This document shows, in pieces, positions 35,681 through 47,100 of a stretch of 64,000 bases of DNA. Position 1 is the stretch's first letter, and each line of letters opens with the position of its first letter. The translations under genes and the position numbers were made by a program. The notes under the pieces were generated by a model. That model saw only the letters and a program-made list of their open reading frames with translations, made no database searches and was not told the origin of the DNA. The DNA comes from Triatoma infestans. Its lineage: Eukaryota > Arthropoda > Insecta > Hemiptera > Reduviidae. The stretch covers positions 85,621-149,620 of the forward strand of contig JAAEAF010002700.1 in assembly GCA_011037195.1 (NCBI GenBank), read 5' to 3'.

Positions 35681-36479
35681 AGTCACCAGGTTCGCCTGTT
35701 TAAAAAAAAAAACCGTATTAAAGAAGTTTTATTTATGTATCCTGTGAATGTTCATTTTCAAAAATTTGACACAAACACTAATCTATTTCTTTCTAAAACA
35801 ATCTAAGTAAATTAATAAAAAAGAAAAAGAAAAAAAAAGTAATTAGTTTCAACAAAGTATTCACCCACAATAGAACAAAAACTAAAATTGCATTCTATAA
35901 TTATTTGTAGTAATGAAGTGATAAATTATGATTATTTTTAGAATTTAGTATTTATTGCTAGATGGATTTAGTTTTTTTTATGTTGTGTTTATGATGCTAT
36001 AAACAAGAAAATAATGTTCGGTTTGTTGTGTTTTGTTTGCGTTCTGTGTTGTTTATATGTTAAGTCTTACATTATAAATCATGTACGAACATTTTTAAAC
36101 ATGCAATGTTCGTTTTTTTTTTCTTCCTTCCTGTTTTTTTCTGTTATCATGCAATAATCGTTATGTATGTTTTTTTTGTTTTTTTTATTTCTATGATATA
36201 GATTTCTAATGTTTTGTAAATTTTCTCAAAAAATACATAATTAATTCTTTTTATAATTAAATCTTTGCTTGTTAATTCTGTTAAAAAATATACTGAAGGC
36301 TTTAAACACCAAAATTTCAAAATTTGATAAGTTACTTACAATTATTATGTTTTAATCAATTTTCTTTTCAGCTGATGACACGAATTAACAAATGAAATAG
36401 GACTTGTATTTACCCAAAATACGAGCCGAATTTTTCTTTTCTTTTACTGTTATAATTTGTTTCTTATTGTGTTGTTATT
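35681..36479. other. Unassigned AT-rich sequence
   Basis: T- and A-rich; no element or gene recognised. Confidence 0.4.
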
Positions 36480-36900
36480 TATCCGTTAACCACGATAACC
36501 GTACGAAAGCACATGGCAAACTGAGCCAGTGAAACGCCACATCAGTGTAGTGAAGCTCTATCTCTCACACACACAAAATAACAAACACGCTGACATCACA
36601 CACCTCCAACCCCCTTCCCGCTAGAAAACCAACCCTCTCGCTTATTTGATAGCACCCCCCCAACCGCCCCTAATCTGCTGCCGCCGTTCACACCCCGCCC
36701 GCCTACTGCCGCTTTATGTCCCCCTTATCTCATTTCTCTCGTACCCCTTAAACGTGCAAATCAATAAACCAACAAGGCGCAAGCGCTTATTATCCCCTCT
36801 AACTTCGTACTGTTTTGTTGATGAAGCTACCCTCTTTTCAGTGTCAGTTTTTACTACTACTAACTAACTAACTAAGAGAATACGGTAAACCAGAAACTTC
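36480..36900. other. C-rich, pyrimidine-rich island
   Basis: The strand is strongly biased to C and T (CCCC runs around 36610-36720), with G+C content well above background. The frame 36646-36867 begins in this tract and has no recognisable domain. Such a tract could be a host promoter or 5' region or a decayed element; nothing decides between them. Confidence 0.25.
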
Positions 36901-37454
36901 GCAACAATGTTCGCTAGAGAAAAATAGACAAAACAAATCTGAGTACTTTCACATACACTGTCGGACAGGCACACATACTCTGATACCACTGCTAACTAAA
37001 TAATTGAATGAAAAAAAAGAGGTAGAACAGGAAGTATGTACGTCAAGCATAAACAATACAATATTCTAGTACATGAGGTGCCCAATAACAATTGTTGGAA
37101 ATGTATGGAGTTTTTCAGACAATAAAAACTACAAGTCTTTTTAATAGGACAGTATTTCTAATCTTTCTTAAATAAAAAGTAGATTTCTGTTTAACTGTTT
37201 TTTTCCTCATTATTTATGAAGCAGAGTTTTTATATTTTCTCCACTCTATCATAATTTACATAATTATAAAATTATGCCTTTTGTTGCCTTTTATTATTGT
37301 CTTTTCTAAAATACTGGTGCTTAACCCTCATACGATTCTTTCTTACCCAATGGCAATTTTCGGCAACTTCAGTCAATGGCAATTTCTTTCTTACTCAACA
37401 GCTGTAAATGGCAATTTTTTACAACTTTAGATTTATATTATGTATGTTTGTGCT
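36901..37454. other. Unassigned sequence
   Basis: No feature recognised. Confidence 0.4.
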
Positions 37455-37900
37455 GGCGAAAGTTATGAGTTTTAGATGCCTGTCACGTGACGCCAAGATA
37501 ATATTATATCAGACAGTAATAAAGTCAGTAGTGACATACGTTAGCTAGATATGAATATTGTCTAAAGAAAGATCAAACAAGCCAGGAATATGGGAGAGAA
37601 AAAATTTAAGAAGCATGTTTGGCCCAAGAATTGAGAACGGACAGTGGTATGCGAGAAAGAATGACGAGCTATACCAACTGTTTAAAGAGCTAGATATCGT
37701 CACTCTGTTAATAAAGAGCCAACTCCGATGGTAGGTCATATAGAAAGAATGGACTACCAAAGAAACTTCTTTATGGACGACCAGGTGGTTCTCAGTAAAG
37801 TGGAAGACACCGCGTTTGGGCTGGATAGATAACGTCCAGGCCCAATTGACCTATCATCCTGGCCAATTAATTAGTATACCAAGGCATGGCAAGTAATTTG
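37455..37900 (+). pseudogene. RTE-like LINE ORF, C-terminal relic
   Basis: Read across frames, the region matches the C-terminal part of a common animal LINE ORF: SRDAKIILYQTVIKSVVTY (cf. the thumb/connection motif LYKTLIRPVVTYGSETW), then WERKNLRSMFGP, ARKNDELYQLFKELDIV, KSQLRW followed by a stop, NGLPKKLLYGRPGGS and PRLGWIDNVQAQL. Several stops and frameshifts break it and nothing upstream is recognisable. It is related in type to the relic at 43137-45345. The reverse transcriptase core is absent, so this is a dead 5'-truncated copy. Confidence 0.75.
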
Positions 37901-38870
37901 AAGGGAATTATGAAGCCTGGTACTATGTAATGAATTGCTACGACATATTTCCTGGGTCATATTGCCGTGAAGTTTTTTTAAGCGTATCTTGTAAGCAACC
38001 GATCATAAAGCAGCCACCTACACGCGGCTTGTCACATTAGGAGTGATATGTTTTCCTACACGAATTGTAGCCGTAGCATCACTGATTAATCTAGCGATCT
38101 ATCTGTCGATATGGAAGGAAAAGTTAAGAAGTAGTAGGGTATGTTGAGTTTTACTTATACGGGCGCTCACCCAATTCGGTCTCATTCAATTCTCATTTCA
38201 ACCATTACATATCGTCACTCTGCTAGTCATTCTGTCACTCTCTCTGTTTAGGCTACCCATACTCTTCTCTAAGTTTTACACTTTAAAATCCTTGCAGTTC
38301 TCATTACTTACATAATGTACGTAGTGTTCTATAAGTGTAACTTATCTCTATCATAATTTCTCTATCCATCCCTCAAAAATCATCCCAACATACTAAATGA
38401 GAAAAAGATACAGAAGAATTTTTGTTTATATGTTATAGGTATCCCACGAGAATGAAAGAGGAAGAATGACCTAGTGAGATCAGAGATTGGATGCCAAAAG
38501 AATGAAGAAATATTGGTATTTTTAGGACTGCGCTGATTATACGGTCAAAGAACGGAGAAAAAAATGGCTGCTAGCATCTCAAACTTAGGATTGGGTGGGG
38601 TAGAAAGGGAAGAATGGCCCTTGGTTCGAACGGACATGGTCGATAGCATAGTAAATACTGGGGCAAGTAGACCTAGCCACTTCTTCAAGAATTTTGGCGT
38701 CCCTGCGGATATCCTAACCTAACAATACGACTAACACTTACAGCGGTACCTCCAACACACATTGCAGAGTTAGCTGCTGTACCGCCAGCAAAATAGCTGG
38801 TATCAGCACATCCATATACATATTGTCACTTCTCTCTGAAGACTACATAAATTACAAACACTAATATTTA
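37901..38870. other. Unassigned sequence
   Basis: Probably the LINE 3' end and flanking DNA to about 37990, then nothing recognised. Confidence 0.35.
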
Positions 38871-39590
38871 TGGATAGATAGATAGATAACCAGCTTTATT
38901 TAATAATGTTTACATATATGTAATTACAAAGAAAACAAATAAGGTGATATGACATGGTAAGCATGTACCGTCTATCAGAGGTTCTAGCTCAAATTAATAT
39001 TTCACCCAATTAAAGTAAAAAAAAAATTATAAGCAGATGTTCATTTCTTTGCTCAACAAAGTTATTTGTGGATATAACAAATTACAAAAGAAACCTAAAA
39101 TTGCCGTGTTAAAAACAAAATAACAATAAAACTTTAAAAGAAATGAATACACATTTTATTTACTCCTTATTAAGAGAACATTTTTTTTTATTCCACTAAA
39201 CATTAAAGTGGCTAATGAGAAAATTTCTATAGTAGCCTGCTGCTTCAACATATCTACACAAACCTACCCTGTTTTTACCGTTCAATAGCTCAATTAGTTC
39301 TGACGTGGCCAGGCTTGCCTGTCCCAAGTTTTGCTTCCGAAATTTTTTTAATACTGGACAAACTGCAAGAAAATGAGGAGCTTCTTCTTCCTGATTCAAC
39401 TTGCACAAAGTACATAAATTTACTCTATTCTCAATGACTATGGATTAAAAATTCCCACTCTTTAAGCCAACCTATTTTACGTTTTATAATTTCTTTCGCG
39501 AGATGGGTACAATATCTATTGCTCAAGTAATCCAAAATTTTGAATATATAATTTGTATGCATTGTAAATGTCTGTGAAAATAATAGTTAA
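38871..39590 (-). mobile_element. 5'-truncated relative of the 10-15 kb LINE
   Basis: On the minus strand, from 39590 downward, the frame gives KILDYLSNRY, HLAKEIIKRKIGWLKEW, then after a gap NRVNLCTLCKLNQEEE and PHFLAVCPVLKKFRK, ending SHFNV. This aligns with residues 721-927 of the ORF2 at 12368-15151, including the CCHC motif (CTLC ... HFLAVC). About 90 residues between the two blocks are missing and two stops lie at that point, so there was an internal deletion. The sequence AATAAAGCTGGTTATC then leads into a (GATA)n-type tail at 38871-38890, equivalent to the (ATT)n tail of the full copy. No duplication was found. Confidence 0.8.
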
Positions 39591-39654
39591 TTATCTGTTT
39601 CCAAGTAAATCATGTAATTTGGTGTGTGACAATCACGAAAATAATTCGATAAGT

Positions 39655-39945
39655 TGTCATTTTACTTTCTCTGACTCCTGTAAAAGTGGAAGTATTGTGA
39701 ACAGTTCAAGTTTTCCCCGGATATGTAAGTTTTGAGATCCCCAAGTCCGAAAAAGTGATTTTTAGAAAGTGCTGTGTGTATATGCCTCTGTGCCAAAACA
39801 GAAAATCACAGAAACTTCGAACTTGCCATTCTGTTTGGGTATCACCATGGAATCCGACAGGAAGTAACCCATCAAAATTCCTCAACAAAATTATTAAATG
39901 GATTTCCGCTTTACTTTCATGCCATTATAAATTCCATTCATTTTT
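39655..39945 (-). repeat. Family H copy, minus strand, partial
   Basis: The inverted 3' end (TTTACTTTCTCTGACTCCTG) is followed by TTTTCCCCGGATATGTAAG, GAGATCCCCAAGTCCGAAAAAG and a GTTTGGGTATCACCATGGAATCCGACAG-type phrase that appears inverted in plus-strand copies. It ends near 39945. Confidence 0.6.
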
Positions 39946-41439
39946 CCCTTAATATGAATATTCAAGCTAATATATCAAATTGAAAGCTTTTGTCTTTTCC
40001 AGAACTTTTATTCTCACTCAACATTTCTAGAAACAATAAAAAGTATTAATTTGCATTAATACCCATAAATAGAGTTTTATTAAATTCAATTCGACATTTT
40101 TATTACTCGAAACAATATTATTGTTGCCCATATATAATGTTGCTAATAACATTTTTAGATGTTATTAAATTATAGTTTGCTTCAATAAATACTAAACAGA
40201 TGTTAAAAGAAAGATTGTTAAATAGGGCACAAGTTTTAAACTCTGATTCAAGAATTCTCTTAGCATAGTATGAAAACAGGAACAATGGAGAATAAACATT
40301 TTAAAAAACCATCCAATAAAATTGTAATCACAGGTAGATTAACCTGTAAACACACAGTTGTATTGCGTGTAAAGTATAGTCAAAGGGCCAGCTTTTGTAA
40401 TAATTTATTACATATAATCTACCTAATTTATATGGGTTGTAAACAAATAAAATTGTTAAATAATATGTAATATCCAATAATTTGTAATTATTTGTTTTTT
40501 TGTTTTTTATTACTTTCTCTTAATAGTAGGATGTATTGCTGCTATCATGTTAGATTCATCTGCCTTAAAAGAAATTGTTTATAATGAATGAGTTGCATTT
40601 CTCAAGAATCAATATATAAATCACTCTCTCACCAATTCACCTATTTTCTCGATATTCTCCTCATACATATATCCCATTCTTCTCCTTTGTGTTTTTATGT
40701 CGGTTAAAGAAGTTTAGTTTAATTAAAGATTAAAGATTTGAAACAAAAATTAAGATGAGATTAAAAATTAAAATGGGCAAGATGGTCTAACATCGTGAAA
40801 AATCGTATGTGAAAGTTCGAAAGATCGCGCGTAGATCAAGCCATAATAACACATTAAATCTAAAGTCACACATTCTCGCAGAATAAAGAAAATTAATTTT
40901 CCTGCAATCGTTAAATAATGTGACGATTATTACACTAAATTTAGTGACGAAATTTCAACTTTCACACACACGTGAGTTACAAACTGCTTTCTCTCATTAG
41001 TGTGTAAAAGTAACATAATTCAACTCTAACTAGCTCGCGAAACTAATCTGGCGGCAATACGCGAAAACAAGATCAAAACCAATCCCAGATAGAGCGGATT
41101 TGAGATTATTCCGAACGGAACTGGTTGTAGAGAGAGGGAGTATTTGACTTGAATTAAAATTCATTCTCAGTATTTACAGCTTTTCAGTTTATTATTTTTT
41201 TTTAAACTCATACAGATAAATTAAAAACCAATTTAATACCGATTGCAAAAAAAATCTAATATTTATCTCGTGAGCGAAGTATTTATTACAACTCTCGCCC
41301 ACCTTGAAGCACTCGCTGCGCTCATACGGTCAAACAATGAACTCGAATGTGTAAAAGACATATTTTACTCACTTGTTAAATAAATATCTATTTGCCACAA
41401 CAGTGCCTAAAAATAAAACTGTTTGGTTTACAATTGTGC
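39946..41439. other. Unassigned sequence
   Basis: No gene was recognised. Around 40960-41010 a TTTCACACACACGTGAG and TTTCTCTCATTAGTG pair may be a decayed family H terminus. Confidence 0.4.
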
Positions 41440-42070
41440 GATTAGTAAGAGTTTAATGAAAATCATTGTAGCCATTTTAATAAATCCCCCCCCAACCCTC
41501 AGAAACCTGTTCAATAATATCGCACTTCCGGATTCATCCAACCGTATTCATCCAACTACGAATTAGGATTTGCAGCAACGCTTTTAATCTATCCTCAGTG
41601 CTTATCTAAGAGGAATGCCAATGTTGAGCTTCCTGCAATACTTCGTTTTTGGGTTAATCTATGACGTTCTCTCCATAGATCATTCGCTAAAAACATTCCT
41701 TCCTCAGCAGAAAAGTAAAAAATGTAGATTATCTTGAATAACTGTTCATTGATTTAGTTTGGCAACCGATTTCGATTCTTAGTATGCATCTTCAAAGCAA
41801 ACAGATGTTTACAAATTGTTGAACTGATGCCGGATGTTGGGGTTGCCAAAATAAACAAACTGTTTGCTCCACATATTCTGCATTTTTTCTCCTTTTCTGC
41901 TAATTCTCTGCGACATCCAAAAGATCCATCATCCAACAGGAATCTTCGCTTTTTCGTATTCAGAGAACTTCAAAATATTGATTTTCCCTAAAAATTCAAT
42001 TCCAAATTTTGACACGAATGCAATATTTCCTTTTAATAACAGTTAGAGATAGTAAACACATGCATATAAA
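41440..42070 (+). repeat. Family H copy interrupted by a motif-bearing insertion
   Basis: Unit text (AATGAAAATCATTGTAGCC, GCACTTCCGGATTC) is followed by AACATTCCTTCCTCAGCAG. From about 41735 to 41885 the sequence is foreign and carries stem-loop copy e. Family H then resumes (TTTTTCGTATTCAGAGAACTTC) and ends with TTTTGACACGAATGCAATATTTCC and a decayed hairpin at 42020-42055. Confidence 0.55.
41764..41797 (-). ncRNA. Hammerhead-like stem-loop motif, copy e
   Basis: Minus strand: CTTTGAAGATGCATACTAAG then AATCGAAATCGG. The TGAAGA core and GAAA survive in the right order, but the stem is weak and the core C is changed. A degraded copy. Confidence 0.25.
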
Positions 42071-42276
42071 TTATGCATAATTTTGCGTAAAAATTTTAAT
42101 TAAATAATATATTATATATTTAATATTTTATTGTTTTCATTGCCAACAACCTAAATTTTACTTAGTTCATTTAAACCCTCTAGAGAGAGCTAAATTAACT
42201 AGCTAAATAATTAATTAATAGGCAATTTCCCAGGTGTAAAGTTGCTTTTTTTTCGTCTCAATTATTTATTTATTGT

Positions 42277-42327
42277 AGATTGTTGAAGGGGATTATTGCA
42301 TGCGACCTGAAAGATCTATTGTGCCCC
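42277..42327 (-). mobile_element. 51-bp SINE 3' fragment with 14-bp duplication
   Basis: The minus strand has GGTCGCATGCAATAATCCCC, the same tail as the SINE-bearing insertion at 22963-23418. It is flanked by TATTTATTTATTGT at 42263-42276 and 42328-42341. The simple-sequence nature of the duplication lowers its weight, but its placement at both ends of the SINE piece is exact. Confidence 0.65.
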
Positions 42328-42578
42328 TATTTATTTATTGTTATATAAAGAGAATTTAAAATTGTTAGTGTGCGATTTTGTTTGGCGTATCCCAAAAATT
42401 AAATTGTTTTCTTTTTTTCTTTAGCAATAATTTTTTTTTATCTAAAATATTTGATGATTGCAAAATTTGAGGTACTACTTTTTGTTTTAAATTAATACAT
42501 AAAAATATAAGTTTTCTTCTTAGAATTAAAACCTATTCTAGACTGAGATTGTTCATAAAATAGATTATATTTTAAAGT

Positions 42579-42648
42579 GATCTAATTATTTGGCCTACGC
42601 ACTTATGTTTTATGATCTAATAATTTGGCCTACGCACTTATGTTTTAT
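42579..42648. repeat. Tandem duplication of 35 bp
   Basis: GATCTAAT(T/A)ATTTGG followed by CCTACGCACTTATGTTTTAT occurs twice in direct succession (42579-42613, 42614-42648) with one difference. Confidence 0.95.
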
Positions 42649-42949
42649 GATGATATAATTTTTTAGTGTTTGATTTCAGTTGAAATAATGGCTTCCATAT
42701 TGGAAAGGTGCAGGGAAATCCTTGACCAATTAAATTTCAAATTTCTCATTTGCAGGGGCTTTTACTGCATAAATGATTTGACAAAATTTGTCAAAAATTA
42801 AAATCGGAATCAATTTTTTTTTTTTTTTTTTTAAGTAGGACATACTTTTGTAAAAATGCAGGTGAGTGAATGACGGGTAGTCAGATATAGAGGATTTCAA
42901 AAAAAGCAAACAGGTAGTCGAAATAACTATAAAGAACGAGAGGGGCGGG

Positions 42950-43136
42950 TTTAGTGTGGTGATTATGAGCATGATTATGAGGTCCTCAGTTAGAGTCTTA
43001 CGTATAACTAAATTTATATTAGTTTAAAAAATTTAAAATAAAGAATATGGTTCCGCCCCCGTCCACAATACCTAATTGGTAGTAGGACGTTAAGTCTGCC
43101 TGAGAAAATAAGTCATTACTTTACTTTACTTATCAA
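42950..43136 (+). mobile_element. SINE-like element, second type
   Basis: The head GTTTAGTGTGGTGATTATGAG and TCAGTTAGAGTCTTAC are spaced like decayed A and B boxes. The body ends with GGTAGTAGGACGTTAAGTC and TGCCTGAGAAAATAAGTC, then a short TTACTTTACTTTACTT tail, as in tRNA-derived SINEs. It abuts the RTE-like relic that starts at 43137. Confidence 0.5.
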
Positions 43137-43259
43137 GAATAAGAACTAAAAATAGAGGACTAAAGAAAAAATATAATTTAGACCGGTATTTAGAATACCA
43201 ATGCGGTTTTAGACCGGTTAGATTTACGATTGATCATATTTTCACAGGTCAAGAATGGA

Positions 43260-43492
43260 AAAGGGGGATGGGATTAGTGCAGTGGTAGCTGGCTGGACTT
43301 CCACGTGGAGTCCCGGATTCAAGTCCAGTGCTAATTTTCTCTCTTCCTTTGCCTCTACAGCTCACTGTCCGGTGATGGACAGTGTTATCTGTAAAAGAGA
43401 ACACCTTTCGGAGGCCGGCGTGCACTGAGAAGACTTCGAGCGTCAATGACCATAAATGTTGACGGCCTTAAATTAAATAAATAAATAAAAAT
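43260..43492 (+). mobile_element. tRNA-derived SINE inserted in the LINE relic
   Basis: The A box is TTAGTGCAGTGGTAG (about 43274) and the B box GGATTCAAGTCC (about 43315). The body has TGTCCGGTGATGGACAGTG and AGAGAACACC, and the tail is CGGCCTTAAATT followed by (AAAT)n. AATGGA at 43254-43259 and 43493-43498 may be a short or eroded duplication. It shares its body with the SINEs at 20957 and 46905. Confidence 0.85.
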
Positions 43493-43840
43493 AATGGAGA
43501 AATGTTAATGAGCAGATTGTGGAGGTGCATAATTGGCTTATGGTCGGATGAAAAGAGAGGATCTATTTAAATCTATGCGAGAACTTAGCTTTGCGGAGAA
43601 ATTCACAAAACTGGTGGCAATGAGCAGGAGGGGAGGTTGTGGACGAGCATTGTCCAAGACAAAATTTTTGGAGAATTTGATATCAACAGCAAGGGGGCAA
43701 AGGAACGTCGTCGTCTTTACTTAATATTATTTTAGAGGCTACTGAAAAGATCTCAAACCGGCTAAAGGCGACTTTCTTGGAAATGGATGCTGTGGCCAAA
43801 GAATTTCGTTTGGAGGTATACTGCCAGAAAACCAAATATT

Positions 43841-44728
43841 CAGGGTGTCCCAAGGTATATGGATAACGACTTTTTCTCGGAAAGTAAGATAGCTAGAAAA
43901 AACTAAAAAATACGTGTCCCCGTAGTTTTTTGTTAGAAAACCAAATTTAATTTGCAAATTTATTTTGGTGCTTCGAGAAGCGAGATACAGGCACCAACTT
44001 CATTTTTTCAAATGGGCAGGTGTGGTTTTTATTTATGAAATAGATTCCTCTATTTTTTGTAAGAAAAATTTACTTGAAAGGTTTTTTCTTTGAGCGATAT
44101 TTTACAAGTTATGAATGAAAACATGTTTCCTATAAGAAATTTCAAAATGATATTATAACGGTTTTTTGATTGAATAAGAAGAAAAGTACTATTTTATTAT
44201 AAATTTTAGTCCTCATCAATTACAGAACTTGCTCGAACTGGCCCCCACCATTAGAAATGCATACACATGCTTTTTTCTGCCAAATGTACCTTACGACCAA
44301 AGAAATACATGTCTAATGGTGGGGGCCAGTTCGAGCAAGATCTGTAATTAATGAGGAGTAAAATTTATAATAAAATAGTACTTTTCTTCTTATTTAATCA
44401 AAAAAACCGTTATAATATCATTTTGAAATTTCTTATAGGAATCATGTTTTCATTCATAACTTGTAAAATATCGCTCAAAGAAAAAAACCGTTCAAGTAAA
44501 TTTTTCTTACAAAAAATAGAGGAATCTATTTCTTAAATAAAAACCACACCTGCCCATTTGAAAAAATGAAGTTGGTGCCTGTATCTCGCTTCTCGAAGCA
44601 CCAAAATAAATTTGCAAATTAAATTTGGTTTTCTAACAAAAAACTACGGGGACACGTATTTTTTAGTTTTTTCTAGCTATCTTAGTTTCCGAGAAAAAGT
44701 CGTTATCCATATACCTTGGGGCACCCTG
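43841..44728. mobile_element. 888-bp near-perfect inverted repeat (foldback transposon)
   Basis: The ends are CAGGGTGTCCCAAGGTATAT and its near-perfect inverse ATATACCTTGGGGCACCCTG. The two arms (about 43841-44263 and 44305-44728, each about 420 bp) match almost throughout, with only scattered differences; the central spacer is about 40 bp. The arms encode nothing recognisable. CAGGGTGTCCC-type ends occur on Tc1/mariner-like miniature elements in arthropods (recalled), with TA target sites; here the flanks are TT and TA, so no clean duplication remains. A transcript across it would fold into a very long hairpin. Confidence 0.9.
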
Positions 44729-45479
44729 TATAGTTGTCACCGGGAAGTGAAGTATATTTTGGATGAGGGAATATATCTTTGAAGAAATAAGAGAATTTAA
44801 ATATTTGGGCGCACTGTTAACCTCAGAAACCGTGTAAAGGAGGATATTGATGGCCGCTGGGCATAGGTGCTTCTGTGCTTCTCAGACGGTGTTCAAAAGT
44901 AAAAATGTACTGAGAGCAGCTAAAATATGATTGCATAAGACGTTGCTGTGACCAGTTGTCATTTATAGATCAGAAACGTGGGGTTTGAAAAGTGCCGATA
45001 AGCAAAAGTTACGCTGCTAGGAGAGCAAATTCCATGGAATAATTTTCGGAACTGTAGGGGCAGAAGAAGGCTTCACTATCAGAAGGCTGAACATTTGGGG
45101 AATCTGATATTGTGTCTTATATACATACGCCAATGGTTGAGATATGTGATGAAGAGAGATTAAAAAAAATACCTATATGGGCTGGGGGAAAGGCCGCGGA
45201 CCAGACCAAGGCTAAAGGGGCTGATAGAGTTAGCAGAAGATTTGGAAGCAATCGGTCTACGTAGTTGGAGAACTGCGGCCGGGGACAATGAAATGTGGAA
45301 AACTGTGGATCAGCTCTTCAAGCCATGTGATAGTTCAGAGAGTAAGTAAATAAAGAAAACGAAAAGGGAATTTTCTTTTTTAATAACAAACAAAAAATCC
45401 TATGAAAATTAAAAGCAGAAGCACATACGCGAGGAATTTTGACCACTTTCCGTTCCTGGTTCATCCCAGCCCATCTCAG

Positions 45480-45655
45480 TCCAACAGATTCTGCCTGAAT
45501 GTTTTCCTGTAAAAAGTTATTTTAGTTTATCATATAAATAACGTTAATTAGAATTAAATATGTTGTCAATATTTTTGAGTTTGAAGAAAATCGGTAGACC
45601 GGAAGTGCGTTTTTAATGAAAATCATGTCAGTGTTTCACACAGAATTTATTTTAA
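45480..45655 (-). repeat. Family H 5' fragment, minus strand
   Basis: Inverted unit text (TTAATTAGAATTAAATATG, GTTTGAAGAAAATCGG, ACCGGAAGTGCG) is followed by CAGTGTTTCACACAGAAT, the inverted 5' terminus, though the subterminal repeat between them is lost. Confidence 0.55.
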
Positions 45656-46904
45656 TAAGTTTAAAAGCTTTTTTCACAAAAACACTGTTTTTTTGCTCTT
45701 AGTTCTCTTCTAATTAATACATTTTATAAATTTGTTCTTCTATATAAAAAAAGAGATTTGAATAAGTTCCTACTTTCCTATTTATCTTTTGAAAAATTCT
45801 TTTCCTAATTAAAAGCAAAAACTATAATATATAATTCTAATATTGTTTTTAAATGAAAAATAAAGTTCAAAAGCGATGGAAAGCGCAGATTTATGAACTG
45901 GAGAATAGAAGACGAACATGAAGGTGACATAGAAAAACTTTACACCTCTTTTTTAACACAGCAATATAATATATTTAGCCATATCTAAGAGTACTGTTGC
46001 ATCTCTTTAATTAGCAACTTTAATGAAATAAAGTTATGTTTCTTTTTAATTTGTTTAAATTATTCTTCTTTCATATAATCTTGTGATATTTCATTTTAAC
46101 TTTGTTCTCTATATTTATTTATAAAGAAAAAAAAATGCATTCATAAATATGATTTCCTATAGTTTCCTTTCACCTTTTCTTTCTTAGTAAAAACTTTTTC
46201 ATCTTTTAATTAATAAACTGAACATTGTCTGGTTATTATAAAATATAACATTTGAATCTGTGAAAACTTAAAATAAAAAGTTTCATCAACGTTCTTTTTT
46301 TATTTTTATTTTTTTTTCACAGTTTCTTCAAATTTTCTTTTTGTACATATTTCGTAAACATATATGAAAAATTCTTTTAGCAAATTTTTTTTTTTAATTA
46401 TCTCTATTATTAATGACAAGTGCAGAAAATATTATGTTAGAATTAATAATTATTACTTGGCTTAAAAAAAAAGTCATTAAAAGATGAAATATTTCACAGG
46501 AAAATTCACTTTGTAACTGTGAAAATTTCAATGATGCTCTACTCATGTTATTAATGAAAATTTATTGAAAAATAGTTTTTTGGGGAAAATTCAGAATTAA
46601 TATTAATTGCATTTCTATAAATGTCAATATAGAGATTCAACAAAAATTTTGTTTAGATTTTTTTAGCGAACTAATTTAGCCACAATAGTGAGCAATTTTA
46701 TACTTTTTTAATTATTATTATTTATGTTTGTTAATTTAGATAATAAAAGACCATCTAAATTTTATTCTTCGTCGAAAAAAAGACGTGTCTTTCTATCAAT
46801 AAAGTGACATTTTTCTACAAACAGAAAACAGAGAACAACACTTTGGACTTCACTGGGACCAATAGCTGATTTGGAACCTCCGTATGCGTGACAAAAAAAA
46901 AAAA
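45656..46904. other. Unassigned, very AT-rich sequence
   Basis: No gene or element recognised. Confidence 0.45.
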
Positions 46905-47100
46905 AATGCACAGTGGTAGTGCGTTGGACTTACCACGCTTCGAGTCCATTCCGTTACATTTTCTTTTCCTAGGAGCCGCTGCAGCTCACATTCAGTGATA
47001 GTCATGTTGCCTATAACGAGAGAACACTGTAGGGAGACGGGTATTGCGTTGAGAAAGCTACGAGCGCCAATGGCCATGTAGACGCGCCTTAAAAAAAAAA
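46905..47100 (+). mobile_element. tRNA-derived SINE
   Basis: A-box-like CAGTGGTAGTGCG at about 46911 and B-box-like CTTCGAGTCCATTCC at about 46938. The body has TTCAGTGATAGTCATGTTG and GAGAGAACACTGTAGGGAG, the 3' part GCGCCAATGGCCATGTAGAC then GCGCCTT and an A-run. It is the same family as 20957-21180. The A-run before it (46890-46904) is host or an adjacent tail. Confidence 0.75.

Larger units (their letters stand above)
43137..45345 (+). pseudogene. RTE-like LINE relic split by two later insertions
   Basis: Three pieces form one ORF in order. 43137-43255 encodes EYQCGFRPVRFTIDHIFT, the reverse transcriptase motif before the first catalytic Asp. 43500-43840 encodes KREDLFKSMRELSFAEKFTK and DINSKGAKERRRLYLILF, the DFKxAYDxxxREDL and GVKQGDxLSxxLFN regions in decayed form. 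44750-45345 encodes EIREFKYLGALLTSE, LRAAK..LHKTLL.PVVIYRSETW and GERPRTRPRLKGLIELAEDL, the thumb and C-terminal region. Between them sit a SINE (43260-43492) and an inverted repeat (43841-44728). The YADD region is lost. Frameshifts and stops throughout show long inactivity. Confidence 0.75.

Noticed and set aside
43839..44730. TA target-site duplication of the foldback element
   Set aside because: The left flank is TT and the right TA, so no duplication can be claimed.
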